Shown here: positions 1-5,363 of the stretch, piece by piece
Numbering within the stretch: position 1 is the first letter of the stretch
How the letters are laid out: each line of letters starts with the position of its first letter
Assembly: GCA_035640475.1 (NCBI GenBank)
Contig: DASQWC010000072.1
Coordinates: 1 to 7,317, forward strand
DNA: 7,317 nt
From: DASQWC01 sp035640475
GTDB lineage: Bacteria > Actinomycetota > JAICYB01
Reading direction: 5' to 3'
Program-made: the position numbers and the translations under genes
The notes under the pieces: generated by a model
What the model was told of the DNA's origin: nothing
What the model saw: only the letters and a program-made list of their open reading frames with translations
The model's database searches: none

Positions 1-1005
1 GAATCCATCAACGAGATCTACCGCGTGTCGGCGCCGGGCGTGGTCCACATCGAGACGACCACCCGCGTGCAGCAGCCGCTGGATCCCTTCTTCGGCAATC
101 CGTTCGGGTCGACCCAGACGCAGCGCGCGCTCGGCTCCGGCTTCGTCATCGACAAGGCGGGCCACATCGTCACGAACTACCACGTCGTCCGCGGCGCGAA
201 CTCGATCCAGGTCAGCTTCTCGAACAATGAGCGCATCAAGGCAAAGCTCGTCGGGGTCGACCCGTCGACCGACGTGGCGGTGCTGAAGGTGGACGTGAAG
301 TCGCGCGCCCTCAAGTCTCTCCCGCTCGGTGACTCCGACAGCGTTCGCGTGGGCGACCAGGTGATCGCAATCGGCAATCCCTTCGGCCTCGACCGTTCGG
401 TCACTGCGGGCATCGTCAGCGCCGTCCAGCGCCGGATCGAGGCTCCCAACCGTCTCTCGATCTCGCACGTCATCCAGACGGATGCGGCTCTGAACCACGG
501 CAACTCCGGCGGGCCGCTCCTGAACGCGCAAGGTCAAGTCGTCGGCGTCAACGCGCAGATCGAGACCGGCGGCGCATCGCAGGGAAACGTCGGCATCGGC
601 TTCGCGATTCCGATCAACACCGTCAAGAACGTGGTCGCGGACCTGATCAAGCAGGGGAAGGTCGACCACGCGTTCCTCGGAATCGAAGGCAAGACGCTCG
701 AGCCGAACATCGCGCGCCTCTTCCACCTGCCGGTGAAGCGTGGCGTGCTCGTCGCATCCGTGCGGCCGGGCACGGGCGCAGCGAAGGCCGGCCTGAAGGG
801 CGCGAGCGATGAGGTGACGGTCGAAGGCGAGACGTGGCCGGCCGGCGGAGATTTGATCGTGAGCGTCGACGGGCAGCCGGTGCCGACGATCGAGCGCCTG
901 ATCGACGTGATCGCCTCGAAGAAGCCGGGCGACAAGATCGACGTGCAGGTCGTCCGAGGGACGAGCCGGATCCACGTGGCAGTGAAGCTTGGGCGGCAGC
1001 CGTGA
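1..1005 (+). CDS. htrA: HtrA/DegP-family trypsin-like serine protease with one PDZ domain (5'-truncated)
   Basis: The reading frame is open from base 1, so the gene starts before the window; the GTG at base 25 is an internal Val within a run reading IYRVSAPGVVHIE, which is typical HtrA sequence. The window holds 334 residues (numbered here from base 1). The S1C protease domain comes first. Its triad is complete: His61 in TNYHVV (codon at 181), Asp91 in DVAVLKV (271) and Ser169 in GNSGGPL (505). Other family landmarks are GSGFVID, IGNPFGL, VIQTDAALNHGNSGG and GIGFAIPI. A single PDZ domain follows, about residues 222-328, and includes the GGDLIVSVDGQPV stretch. Known family role: ATP-independent quality control of misfolded envelope proteins, usually membrane-anchored or secreted. 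The anchor or signal peptide would lie upstream of the window. It converges with the flavoprotein gene, with a hairpin-rich spacer between. Family assignment is secure; which HtrA paralogue it is cannot be told. Confidence 0.95.
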   Translation, partial: ESINEIYRVSAPGVVHIETTTRVQQPLDPFFGNPFGSTQTQRALGSGFVIDKAGHIVTNYHVVRGANSIQVSFSNNERIKAKLVGVDPSTDVAVLKVDVKSRALKSLPLGDSDSVRVGDQVIAIGNPFGLDRSVTAGIVSAVQRRIEAPNRLSISHVIQTDAALNHGNSGGPLLNAQGQVVGVNAQIETGGASQGNVGIGFAIPINTVKNVVADLIKQGKVDHAFLGIEGKTLEPNIARLFHLPVKRGVLVASVRPGTGAAKAGLKGASDEVTVEGETWPAGGDLIVSVDGQPVPTIERLIDVIASKKPGDKIDVQVVRGTSRIHVAVKLGRQP

Positions 1006-1054
1006 GCGTCTTCGTGCGCCGCCCCGACGACTGGCCCCGTACCCCTGGGGGCCT

Positions 1055-1094
1055 GCTTCCGAAGGAGTCGTAGGCCAGCACGACGTTCGGAAGC
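1055..1094. terminator. Extended stem-loop downstream of the HtrA gene
   Basis: A perfect 9-bp stem is formed by GCTTCCGAA (1055-1063) and TTCGGAAGC (1086-1094). After a small asymmetric internal loop, an inner 5-bp stem pairs GTCGT (1067-1071) with ACGAC (1080-1084) around an 8-base loop. It begins 50 bases after the HtrA stop codon, and a smaller 6-bp stem (1033-1038/1048-1053) lies just before it. No U-tract follows, so a role in termination or RNA 3'-end stability is inferred from position. Confidence 0.45.
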
Positions 1095-1106
1095 GCCGAG
1101 CCTGAG

Positions 1107-1147
1107 GCCCGCCCGCCTGCCCGGGCCTCAGGCTCAATACCTTTGCG
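1107..1147. repeat. 41-bp direct repeat, copy 1
   Basis: Bases 1107-1147 match 1210-1250 at 39 of 41 positions. The two differences are G/A at 1131/1234 and T/C at 1144/1247. The unit starts with a C-rich GCCCGCCCGCCTG run, contains GGGCCTCA-R-GCTC and ends in AATACCTT-Y-GCG. The 17-base core at 1119-1135 recurs with one change at 1145-1161, giving three core copies in about 120 bases. The left flank GAGCCTGAGGCCC (1098-1110) is the inverse complement of the core at 1123-1135, so copy 1 folds into a 13-bp hairpin. Confidence 0.85.
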
Positions 1148-1175
1148 CGGGCCTCAGGCTCGACGGCAATGCCGT

Positions 1176-1193
1176 GCCAGGCTTTAGCCTGGC
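1176..1193. repeat. Perfect 7-bp hairpin with TTTA loop
   Basis: GCCAGGC (1176-1182) and GCCTGGC (1187-1193) are exact inverse complements around a four-base TTTA loop. Directly before it, CGGCA (1164-1168) and TGCCG (1170-1174) form a second tiny palindrome. Both lie between the two 41-bp repeat copies, so they may belong to the same mobile or amplified intergenic element. Confidence 0.6.
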
Positions 1194-1209
1194 TCGGCCG
1201 TTCTTCCTC

Positions 1210-1250
1210 GCCCGCCCGCCTGCCCGGGCCTCAAGCTCAATACCTTCGCG
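1210..1250. repeat. 41-bp direct repeat, copy 2
   Basis: This is the second copy of the element at 1107-1147, offset by exactly 103 bases and differing at two positions. It is not preceded by the inverse-complement arm that lets copy 1 fold tightly, although the arm at 1098-1110 could pair with it with one mismatch. The 62 bases between the copies hold the third core copy (1145-1161) and two further small hairpins. Confidence 0.85.
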
Positions 1251-1262
1251 GCGGGTGGACAT

Positions 1263-1283
1263 GTCCAGGGCCAGGCCCTGGAC
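1263..1283 (-). terminator. Perfect palindrome downstream of the flavoprotein gene
   Basis: GTCCAGGGCC (1263-1272) and GGCCCTGGAC (1274-1283) are exact inverse complements around one base. As RNA this gives an 8-bp GC-rich stem with a 5-base loop. It lies 39 bases after the stop codon of the minus-strand flavoprotein gene, where a terminator is expected. There is no T-run on the minus strand after the stem, so it is either a non-canonical terminator or a 3'-end stability hairpin. Confidence 0.45.
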
Positions 1284-1322
1284 GTGGCCTTTCCGGACGC
1301 GGTGGAGGGACTGTCCTGACGG

Positions 1323-2696
1323 TCAGGCGCGGACGACGGCGAGCGCCTTCTCGGCGGCCGCCTTCACGCCTTCGCTGTAGCTCGGATAGACGTGGTGGAT
1401 TCCGGCGAGGTCGTCCACCGTCACCCCGAGCTTCATCGCCACGGCAAGCCCGCCGACGATGTCGCTGGCACCACGCGACACGACGTGGATGCCGAGGACG
1501 CGGCGGCTGGGGCGATCGAACACGATCTTGTAAAGACCGCGCTTGGTGCCGGTGTACTGAGCGCGCGTCACGGCCGGCAGCGGATGCTTCACGACGTCGA
1601 CCTCGTACCCGTGCTCGGACGCTTCCGACTCCGTCAGGCCGACGCCCGCCAGCTCTGGGTCCGTGAAGATGGCGGTCGGGAGGATCGAGTAGTCCGCGCT
1701 GCGCGAGGCGCCGTTGCTGAACATGTCCTCGATCGCGACACGCGCCTGGTACTGCGCCGTGGGCGTGAACATCGGCCCCGCGGCCACGTCGCCCGCAGCC
1801 CAGATCCCGTCGACGCTCGTCCGCTGCCGCTCGTCGACTGCGATCCCGGCCCGCGTGACCTCGACGCCGATCCGGTCGAGCGCAAGCTCTTCGACATTCG
1901 GCGTGCGCCCCGACGCGAGCAAGACGTGCGACACGTTGACGGTGCGGCTGCCGAGCCTCGCGTCGATGCCTGCGCCGTTGCGTGAGAACGAGTCGACGCC
2001 GCCGTTCAGGATGACCTCGATTCCCTCGTCCTCGAGCGCGCTCTGCAGCTCGTTTGCCGCCTCCGTGTCGGCGCGCGCCGCAATCTGCGAGCCGTGATTG
2101 ACGATCGTCACGCGCGAGCCGAAGCGCGCCAGGATTTGCGCGAATTCCAGGCCCACCGGGCCGGCGCCCACCACCAGCACCGACTCCGGCACCTCCTGCA
2201 GCTCGAGCGCGCTGACATGGTCGATCCAGTCGATCTGCTCGATGCCGGGAACCGGCGGCACCGCGGTGCGGCCGCCCGTCGCGACGAGGATCTTCTCGGC
2301 GCTGAGCTCGTCGTCGCCGATCCGCACGGTTTGAGGATCGACGAATGTGCCTGCGCCCGGAAAGACGCCGTAACCAGCCTCCGTTAATACCTCGACCCAG
2401 CTGTCCTGGTCGCGGCGCAACGAGTTCTTCCAGGCGACGGTGCGCGCGAGGTCGATGCTCGGTGCCGGCAAATCGATGCCGCGTTCGGCGGCGTGGTGCC
2501 GAACGTCGTGCATCAGCTCGGCGGCGACCAGGTAGGCCTTCGTCGGACGGCAGGCCACGTTCGGGCACGATCCGCCCCAGCGCGTGCGCTCGACCATTGC
2601 GACGCTCGCACCGTAGTCGCGTGACGCCTTGCCCGCCGCGTCGCGCGCGGCGGAGCCGGCACCGAGGACGATCAAGTCATAGTGCTGCGCGCTCAT
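1323..2696 (-). CDS. Class I pyridine nucleotide-disulfide oxidoreductase (mercuric reductase/Lpd-like flavoprotein)
   Basis: The protein is 457 residues, normal for the glutathione reductase/dihydrolipoamide dehydrogenase/MerA family of FAD- and NAD(P)-dependent enzymes. Domains in order: FAD-binding motif VLGAGSAARDA (10-20); redox-active CX4C, Cys44 and Cys49 in GGSCPNVACRPTKA; ILVATGG (136-142); nucleotide-binding VVGAGPVGLEFA (175-186); second FAD motif GIWAAGDV (297-304); C-terminal dimerisation domain from about 338. Near the C-terminus the usual HPT..E dyad reads HVYPSYSE, so Tyr437 replaces the catalytic His while Glu442 is kept. Cys44 and Cys49 are the only cysteines; the N-terminal HMA domain and C-terminal Cys pair of true MerA are absent. 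The start at 2696 is fixed by a perfect AAGGAGG 7 bases upstream (2704-2710) and by its ATGA overlap with the upstream gene's stop. The open frame reaching 2843 runs into that gene. The substrate is unknown: some MerA-like or quinone-reductase-like activity is possible, glutathione reductase unlikely. Confidence 0.9.
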   Translation of the reverse strand: MSAQHYDLIVLGAGSAARDAAGKASRDYGASVAMVERTRWGGSCPNVACRPTKAYLVAAELMHDVRHHAAERGIDLPAPSIDLARTVAWKNSLRRDQDSWVEVLTEAGYGVFPGAGTFVDPQTVRIGDDELSAEKILVATGGRTAVPPVPGIEQIDWIDHVSALELQEVPESVLVVGAGPVGLEFAQILARFGSRVTIVNHGSQIAARADTEAANELQSALEDEGIEVILNGGVDSFSRNGAGIDARLGSRTVNVSHVLLASGRTPNVEELALDRIGVEVTRAGIAVDERQRTSVDGIWAAGDVAAGPMFTPTAQYQARVAIEDMFSNGASRSADYSILPTAIFTDPELAGVGLTESEASEHGYEVDVVKHPLPAVTRAQYTGTKRGLYKIVFDRPSRRVLGIHVVSRGASDIVGGLAVAMKLGVTVDDLAGIHHVYPSYSEGVKAAAEKALAVVRA

Positions 2697-4696
2697 GAGA
2701 CGACCTCCTTTTGCCTCGTGCGGCCGGGGAGGCCGCTGAGTTCGATGTGGCCAATCTGGTCCGGGAGCATCGGATCCGTCGAACCGGCCGGCTCGAGACC
2801 GAGCAATACGCGCAAGAGTAGGAGCGGTGTTCCGGTCGCCCACGCCTGGGGGCTCGAGGCCGTTGGGTACTCGACGGGGAAGCTCGTCCGTCCGCGCCGA
2901 TAGCCGGCGAAGACCTCGGGTAGCCGGTAGCGGAAGAACGTCGCGGCCTCGAGTGTCGCCAGCGCGATCTTCGCCGCCTCGTCGCGGAAGCCGTAGCGCG
3001 CGAGACCGTGCGCGATGAGCGAGTTGTCGTGTGGCCAGACAGTGCCGTTGTGGTAGCGGATGGGGTTGTACCCGCCTTCGCCCTCGGCCATCGTGCGCAC
3101 GCCCCAGCCTGAAAACAGCGCGTCGCCGACCAGGTGCTCCGCGAGCCGGTCAGCCCGCTCCTCCGGGACGATGCCGCTCCACAAGAGGTGCCCCACATTC
3201 GACGTAATGCTGTCGACAGGGCGCTTTTCGCCATCCAAGGCGAGTGCGTAGCACTCGCGTTGGTTGAGCCAGAAGTCCTCGTTGAAGCGCCTCCTCAGAT
3301 TCTCGGCCTCCGCTTCGAGGCGGTCGGCCAGCTCCTCGTCGCCCCAGATCTCACGCGCGAGACGCGCGCTCCGCACCTTCGCGTCGTACACGTAGCCCTG
3401 GATCTCGCACGTCGCGATCGGCCCCTTCGCGATCGCCCCGTCCGCGAAGCGGATCGAGTCCCAGGAGTCCTTCCAGCATTGGTTCTCGAGGCCGGTGTCG
3501 GTATTGCGCCGCTCGTACTCGACGTAGCCGTCGCCGTCGCGGTCGCCGTGCTCGTCGATCCACCGCAAGGCTGCGCGTGCAATCGGCTCGAGCTCGCGCA
3601 CGAGCTCGGCGTCGCCGGTCCAGCGCTCGTACTCGTCCAGCAGGACGAGGAAGAGCGGCGTCGCATCCGCAGTGCCGTAGTAGGGAGAGTGCGGTCGCTC
3701 GTCGAAGTGCGTCAGCTCGCCGAAGCGGATCTCGTGAAGGATCTTGCCGGGCTCGGCGTCACGGAAGTCGTCCAGCTCAGTCGCCTGGTAGCGGGCGAGG
3801 ACGCGCAGTGTGGTCTCGGCGAGCTCGGGCGTGAAGGGCAGCGCCTGGAAGCTGGTCAGCAGGCTGTCGCGGCCGAAGACGGTCATGAACCACGGCAGTC
3901 CGGCTGCCGGCATCGGCTGTCCCGGAAAAAGCGTCGTCTCGAAGCGAAGGGCCGCGAGGTCGATGAGGCTGCGCTCGTAGATGTGCTCGAGTGGATCCCA
4001 GTCCGTCTCGAGCTGCGGTGCCGCGGCCAGGAACTCGGCGAGGCTCATGCCGATGTTCGGCTTCGCCTCCTCGTCGTCGTGCCGGTACTTGATCGCCTTC
4101 GCGCTTTCGGTCACCGGCTGCACGAAGATGCACGTGTTCCACTCGTCGTGCGCGTCGACGCGGACACGGAACGTGAAGCCGCGCTCATCGATGTCGGCCT
4201 CCTTGCTGGCGCGGATGCGCGTCTCGCGCCGAAAGTCGTCACGTTTGTAGACGAGCACGAGCGTGTCGCGCTCGATCAGTGCTGACGTCTTGCCCTTCTT
4301 CGCAAGCGCGTCCTTGACCTCGAACAGGTCGGCGAAGTCCGCATGAGCCTCGAGCCGCAACTCGACCTCCAACGGGTCGGCGCCGTGGTTGATCACGGTC
4401 ACGTCCTCGTGGAAGCCGTCCCCGATCGAACGCTTCCGGATGATCGACACGGTCGGGTTCTCGTCCACCGTCCCTGTCGGCGGGACGAGGAAGAACTGCG
4501 CGGTGAAGTACTGGTTCTCGTCCGTCGAGAGGACGTCGAGCGGCGAGCCGTTCGCCTTCAGCGTCCAGCGTGAGAGGAAGCGCGTGTCGCGGAAGAAGAA
4601 ACCGTGCGCCTGATCCGGCGAGGCGTCGATGTCGCCGCGCAGGTCGCTGACGAGGAAGGTCGAGCCGTCCAGAATGCTGATCGTGTCCTTGGCCAT
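2693..4696 (-). CDS. Amylo-alpha-1,6-glucosidase-type glycogen debranching protein
   Basis: The protein is 667 residues. Its N-terminal all-beta domain (about 1-225; SILDGSTFLVSDLRGD, GFFFRDTRFLSRW) matches the 'glycogen debranching N-terminal' family. The rest (about 235-640) is an alpha/alpha-toroid glycosidase domain with WFMTVFGRDS (269-278), YYGTADATPLF (339-349), QCWKDSWDS (406-414), EIQGYVYDA (431-439), YHNGTVWPHDNSL (548-560) and LPEVFAGYRRG (592-602). The family is annotated as acting on alpha-1,6 branches of glycogen or related alpha-glucans. No signal peptide is seen, so it is probably cytoplasmic. DRDGDG at 385-390 fits a DxDxDG calcium-binding loop. The ATG at 4696 has AAGGAGA just upstream (4701-4707). 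It is first in a two-gene operon with the flavoprotein, whose Shine-Dalgarno lies inside this gene's last codons. It diverges from the cyclase operon across 58 bp. The exact linkage specificity is not readable. Confidence 0.9.
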   Translation of the reverse strand: MAKDTISILDGSTFLVSDLRGDIDASPDQAHGFFFRDTRFLSRWTLKANGSPLDVLSTDENQYFTAQFFLVPPTGTVDENPTVSIIRKRSIGDGFHEDVTVINHGADPLEVELRLEAHADFADLFEVKDALAKKGKTSALIERDTLVLVYKRDDFRRETRIRASKEADIDERGFTFRVRVDAHDEWNTCIFVQPVTESAKAIKYRHDDEEAKPNIGMSLAEFLAAAPQLETDWDPLEHIYERSLIDLAALRFETTLFPGQPMPAAGLPWFMTVFGRDSLLTSFQALPFTPELAETTLRVLARYQATELDDFRDAEPGKILHEIRFGELTHFDERPHSPYYGTADATPLFLVLLDEYERWTGDAELVRELEPIARAALRWIDEHGDRDGDGYVEYERRNTDTGLENQCWKDSWDSIRFADGAIAKGPIATCEIQGYVYDAKVRSARLAREIWGDEELADRLEAEAENLRRRFNEDFWLNQRECYALALDGEKRPVDSITSNVGHLLWSGIVPEERADRLAEHLVGDALFSGWGVRTMAEGEGGYNPIRYHNGTVWPHDNSLIAHGLARYGFRDEAAKIALATLEAATFFRYRLPEVFAGYRRGRTSFPVEYPTASSPQAWATGTPLLLLRVLLGLEPAGSTDPMLPDQIGHIELSGLPGRTRQKEVVS
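2704..2710 (-). promoter_or_regulatory. Strong Shine-Dalgarno for the flavoprotein gene
   Basis: On the minus strand AAGGAGG stands 7 bases before the ATG at 2696. It lies within the last codons (Lys-Glu-Val-Val-Ser) of the debranching gene, whose TGA overlaps the ATG as ATGA. It decides the start against the longer open frame and implies co-translation of the pair. Confidence 0.85.
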
Positions 4697-4700
4697 CGAA

Positions 4701-4707
4701 TCTCCTT
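4701..4707 (-). promoter_or_regulatory. Shine-Dalgarno for the debranching-enzyme gene
   Basis: On the minus strand AAGGAGA lies 4 bases before the ATG at 4696. This supports that start and places the minus-strand leader inside the 58-bp divergent spacer. Confidence 0.75.
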
Positions 4708-4717
4708 CGGTCGTTGC

Positions 4718-4748
4718 GTAACAGTCGCGCCTCTTGCTGGACTGTTAC
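4718..4748. promoter_or_regulatory. Candidate operator: perfect 9-bp inverted repeat in the divergent promoter region
   Basis: GTAACAGTC (4718-4726) and GACTGTTAC (4740-4748) are exact inverse complements separated by 13 bases. Their centres are 22 bp apart, about two helical turns, so both halves face the same side of the DNA. They occupy most of the 58-bp spacer between the divergent debranching-enzyme and cyclase genes. The right half ends 6 bases before the cyclase ATG, where that gene lacks a good Shine-Dalgarno. Each half contains TAACAG, a weak resemblance to a -10 element. A dimeric or paired-site regulator controlling both operons is inferred. No regulator gene is in the window. Confidence 0.6.
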
Positions 4749-4754
4749 AAGCGA

Positions 4755-5363
4755 ATGACGCAGATCTTCGACATCAGCGTTCCGGTGCGGCCCGGCATGA
4801 TCACGTATCCGGGCGATCCGACGGTGTCGCTGGAACGAGTCGTCTCGCTCGCCGAGGGCGGCGTTTGCAACCTCTCCAAGCTCGACTTCGGCGTACACAG
4901 CGGCACGCACGTCGACGCGCCGGTCCACTTCATCGACGGCGCGCCGGGGGCCGAAGCGCTGTCGCTCGACGTCCTGATCGGCCCGGCACGGGTCGTCGAC
5001 GCAACCCACGCCGATCGCCTCGACGCAGAGGCGCTGGCCGGCTTCGAGCTCGCCGAGCGCGTGCTGCTCAAGACGCGCAACTCGGAGCTTTGGGCGCGCG
5101 AGTCGTTTTCCGACGATCACGTCGGCCTGACCGAATCGGGCGCAACCGCGCTGGTCGACGCCGGCGTGCGCCTGGTCGGCATCGACTATCTGACACTTGG
5201 CGACGAGAAGGCGCATCGCGCCCTGCTCGGAGCCGGCCTGGTCGCGATCGAGGGACTCGATCTTCGGAACGTGGAGCCGGGCGAGTACGAGCTGATCTGC
5301 GCGCCCCTGAAGCTGGTGGGATCGGACGGCGCACCTGCGCGCGTACTCTTGCGGCGACGCTGA
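4755..5363 (+). CDS. Cyclase-family metal hydrolase (kynurenine formamidase-like)
   Basis: The protein is 202 residues, close to bacterial arylformamidase KynB and other members of the 'cyclase' family (PF04199 type). The signature HxGTHxDxPxH is intact as His48-Ser-Gly-Thr-His52-Val-Asp54-Ala-Pro-Val-His58. A second pair, His154 and Glu166, has the same 12-residue spacing as the metal ligands reported for KynB, so all expected metal and catalytic positions appear present. The N-terminus (IFDISVPVRPGMITYPGDP) and C-terminus (LKLVGSDGAPARVLL) are also typical. Family members hydrolyse N-formylkynurenine, isatin or other cyclic amides; the substrate here is not determined. No kynurenine-pathway genes are nearby, which argues against naming it kynB. 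The ATG at 4755 is preferred over an in-frame TTG at 4734, because the family sequence starts there and the TTG lies inside the inverted repeat. It has only a weak ribosome site. First gene of a four-gene operon, overlapping the next as TGATG. Confidence 0.88.
   Translation: MTQIFDISVPVRPGMITYPGDPTVSLERVVSLAEGGVCNLSKLDFGVHSGTHVDAPVHFIDGAPGAEALSLDVLIGPARVVDATHADRLDAEALAGFELAERVLLKTRNSELWARESFSDDHVGLTESGATALVDAGVRLVGIDYLTLGDEKAHRALLGAGLVAIEGLDLRNVEPGEYELICAPLKLVGSDGAPARVLLRRR

Larger units (their letters stand above)
1006..1322. other. Non-coding spacer between convergent genes, rich in hairpins and repeats
   Basis: This 317-base stretch separates two convergent genes. No reading frame in it looks like a gene: the ORFs that cross it are arginine/proline-rich, as expected of GC-rich non-coding or antisense sequence. 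It contains at least six potential stem-loops (arms at 1033-1038/1048-1053, 1055-1063/1086-1094, 1098-1110/1123-1135, 1164-1168/1170-1174, 1176-1182/1187-1193 and 1263-1270/1276-1283), plus a direct repeat listed separately. None is followed by a clear T-run on either strand, so none is a textbook intrinsic terminator. As a group they probably end transcription from both sides. Confidence 0.75.

Noticed and set aside
1107..1250. A CRISPR-like array.
   Set aside because: There are only two full copies of a 41-bp unit with a 62-base gap that itself contains a third partial core. Repeat/spacer regularity and cas genes are absent.
1174..1380. Small open frames in the intergenic repeat region.
   Set aside because: They are composed of repeat and hairpin sequence, lack ribosome sites, and run into the antisense strand of the flavoprotein gene.
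1237..2568. A 443-codon minus-strand open frame overlapping the flavoprotein gene in another frame.
   Set aside because: The translation is almost all Arg, Gly, Ala and Pro with no recognisable motif; it is a shadow of the reductase gene.
1323..2696. Naming the flavoprotein merA.
   Set aside because: It resembles mercuric reductases in overall sequence and the Tyr-Pro...Glu end, but it lacks the C-terminal cysteine pair and the HMA domain, and no other mer genes are nearby.
2697..2843. A 49-codon N-terminal extension of the flavoprotein.
   Set aside because: The extension is out-of-frame sequence of the debranching gene. The FAD motif starts right after the ATG at 2696, which has an ideal Shine-Dalgarno.
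3134..4285. A 383-codon plus-strand open frame opposite the debranching-enzyme gene.
   Set aside because: It lies entirely antisense to a well-recognised enzyme. Its translation is low-complexity (rich in Leu, Arg, Val, Glu), as produced by GC-rich codon bias in antisense frames. No domain or ribosome site is seen.
4734..4754. A TTG start extending the cyclase by seven codons.
   Set aside because: The extension (MLDCYKR) overlaps the perfect inverted repeat and has no ribosome site. The family's N-terminus matches the ATG at 4755.
4239..5216. A 325-codon minus-strand open frame spanning the divergent promoter region.
   Set aside because: It runs antisense to the cyclase gene and then out of frame through the debranching gene, both of which have strong family evidence. 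The sequence is Arg-rich and has no domain.
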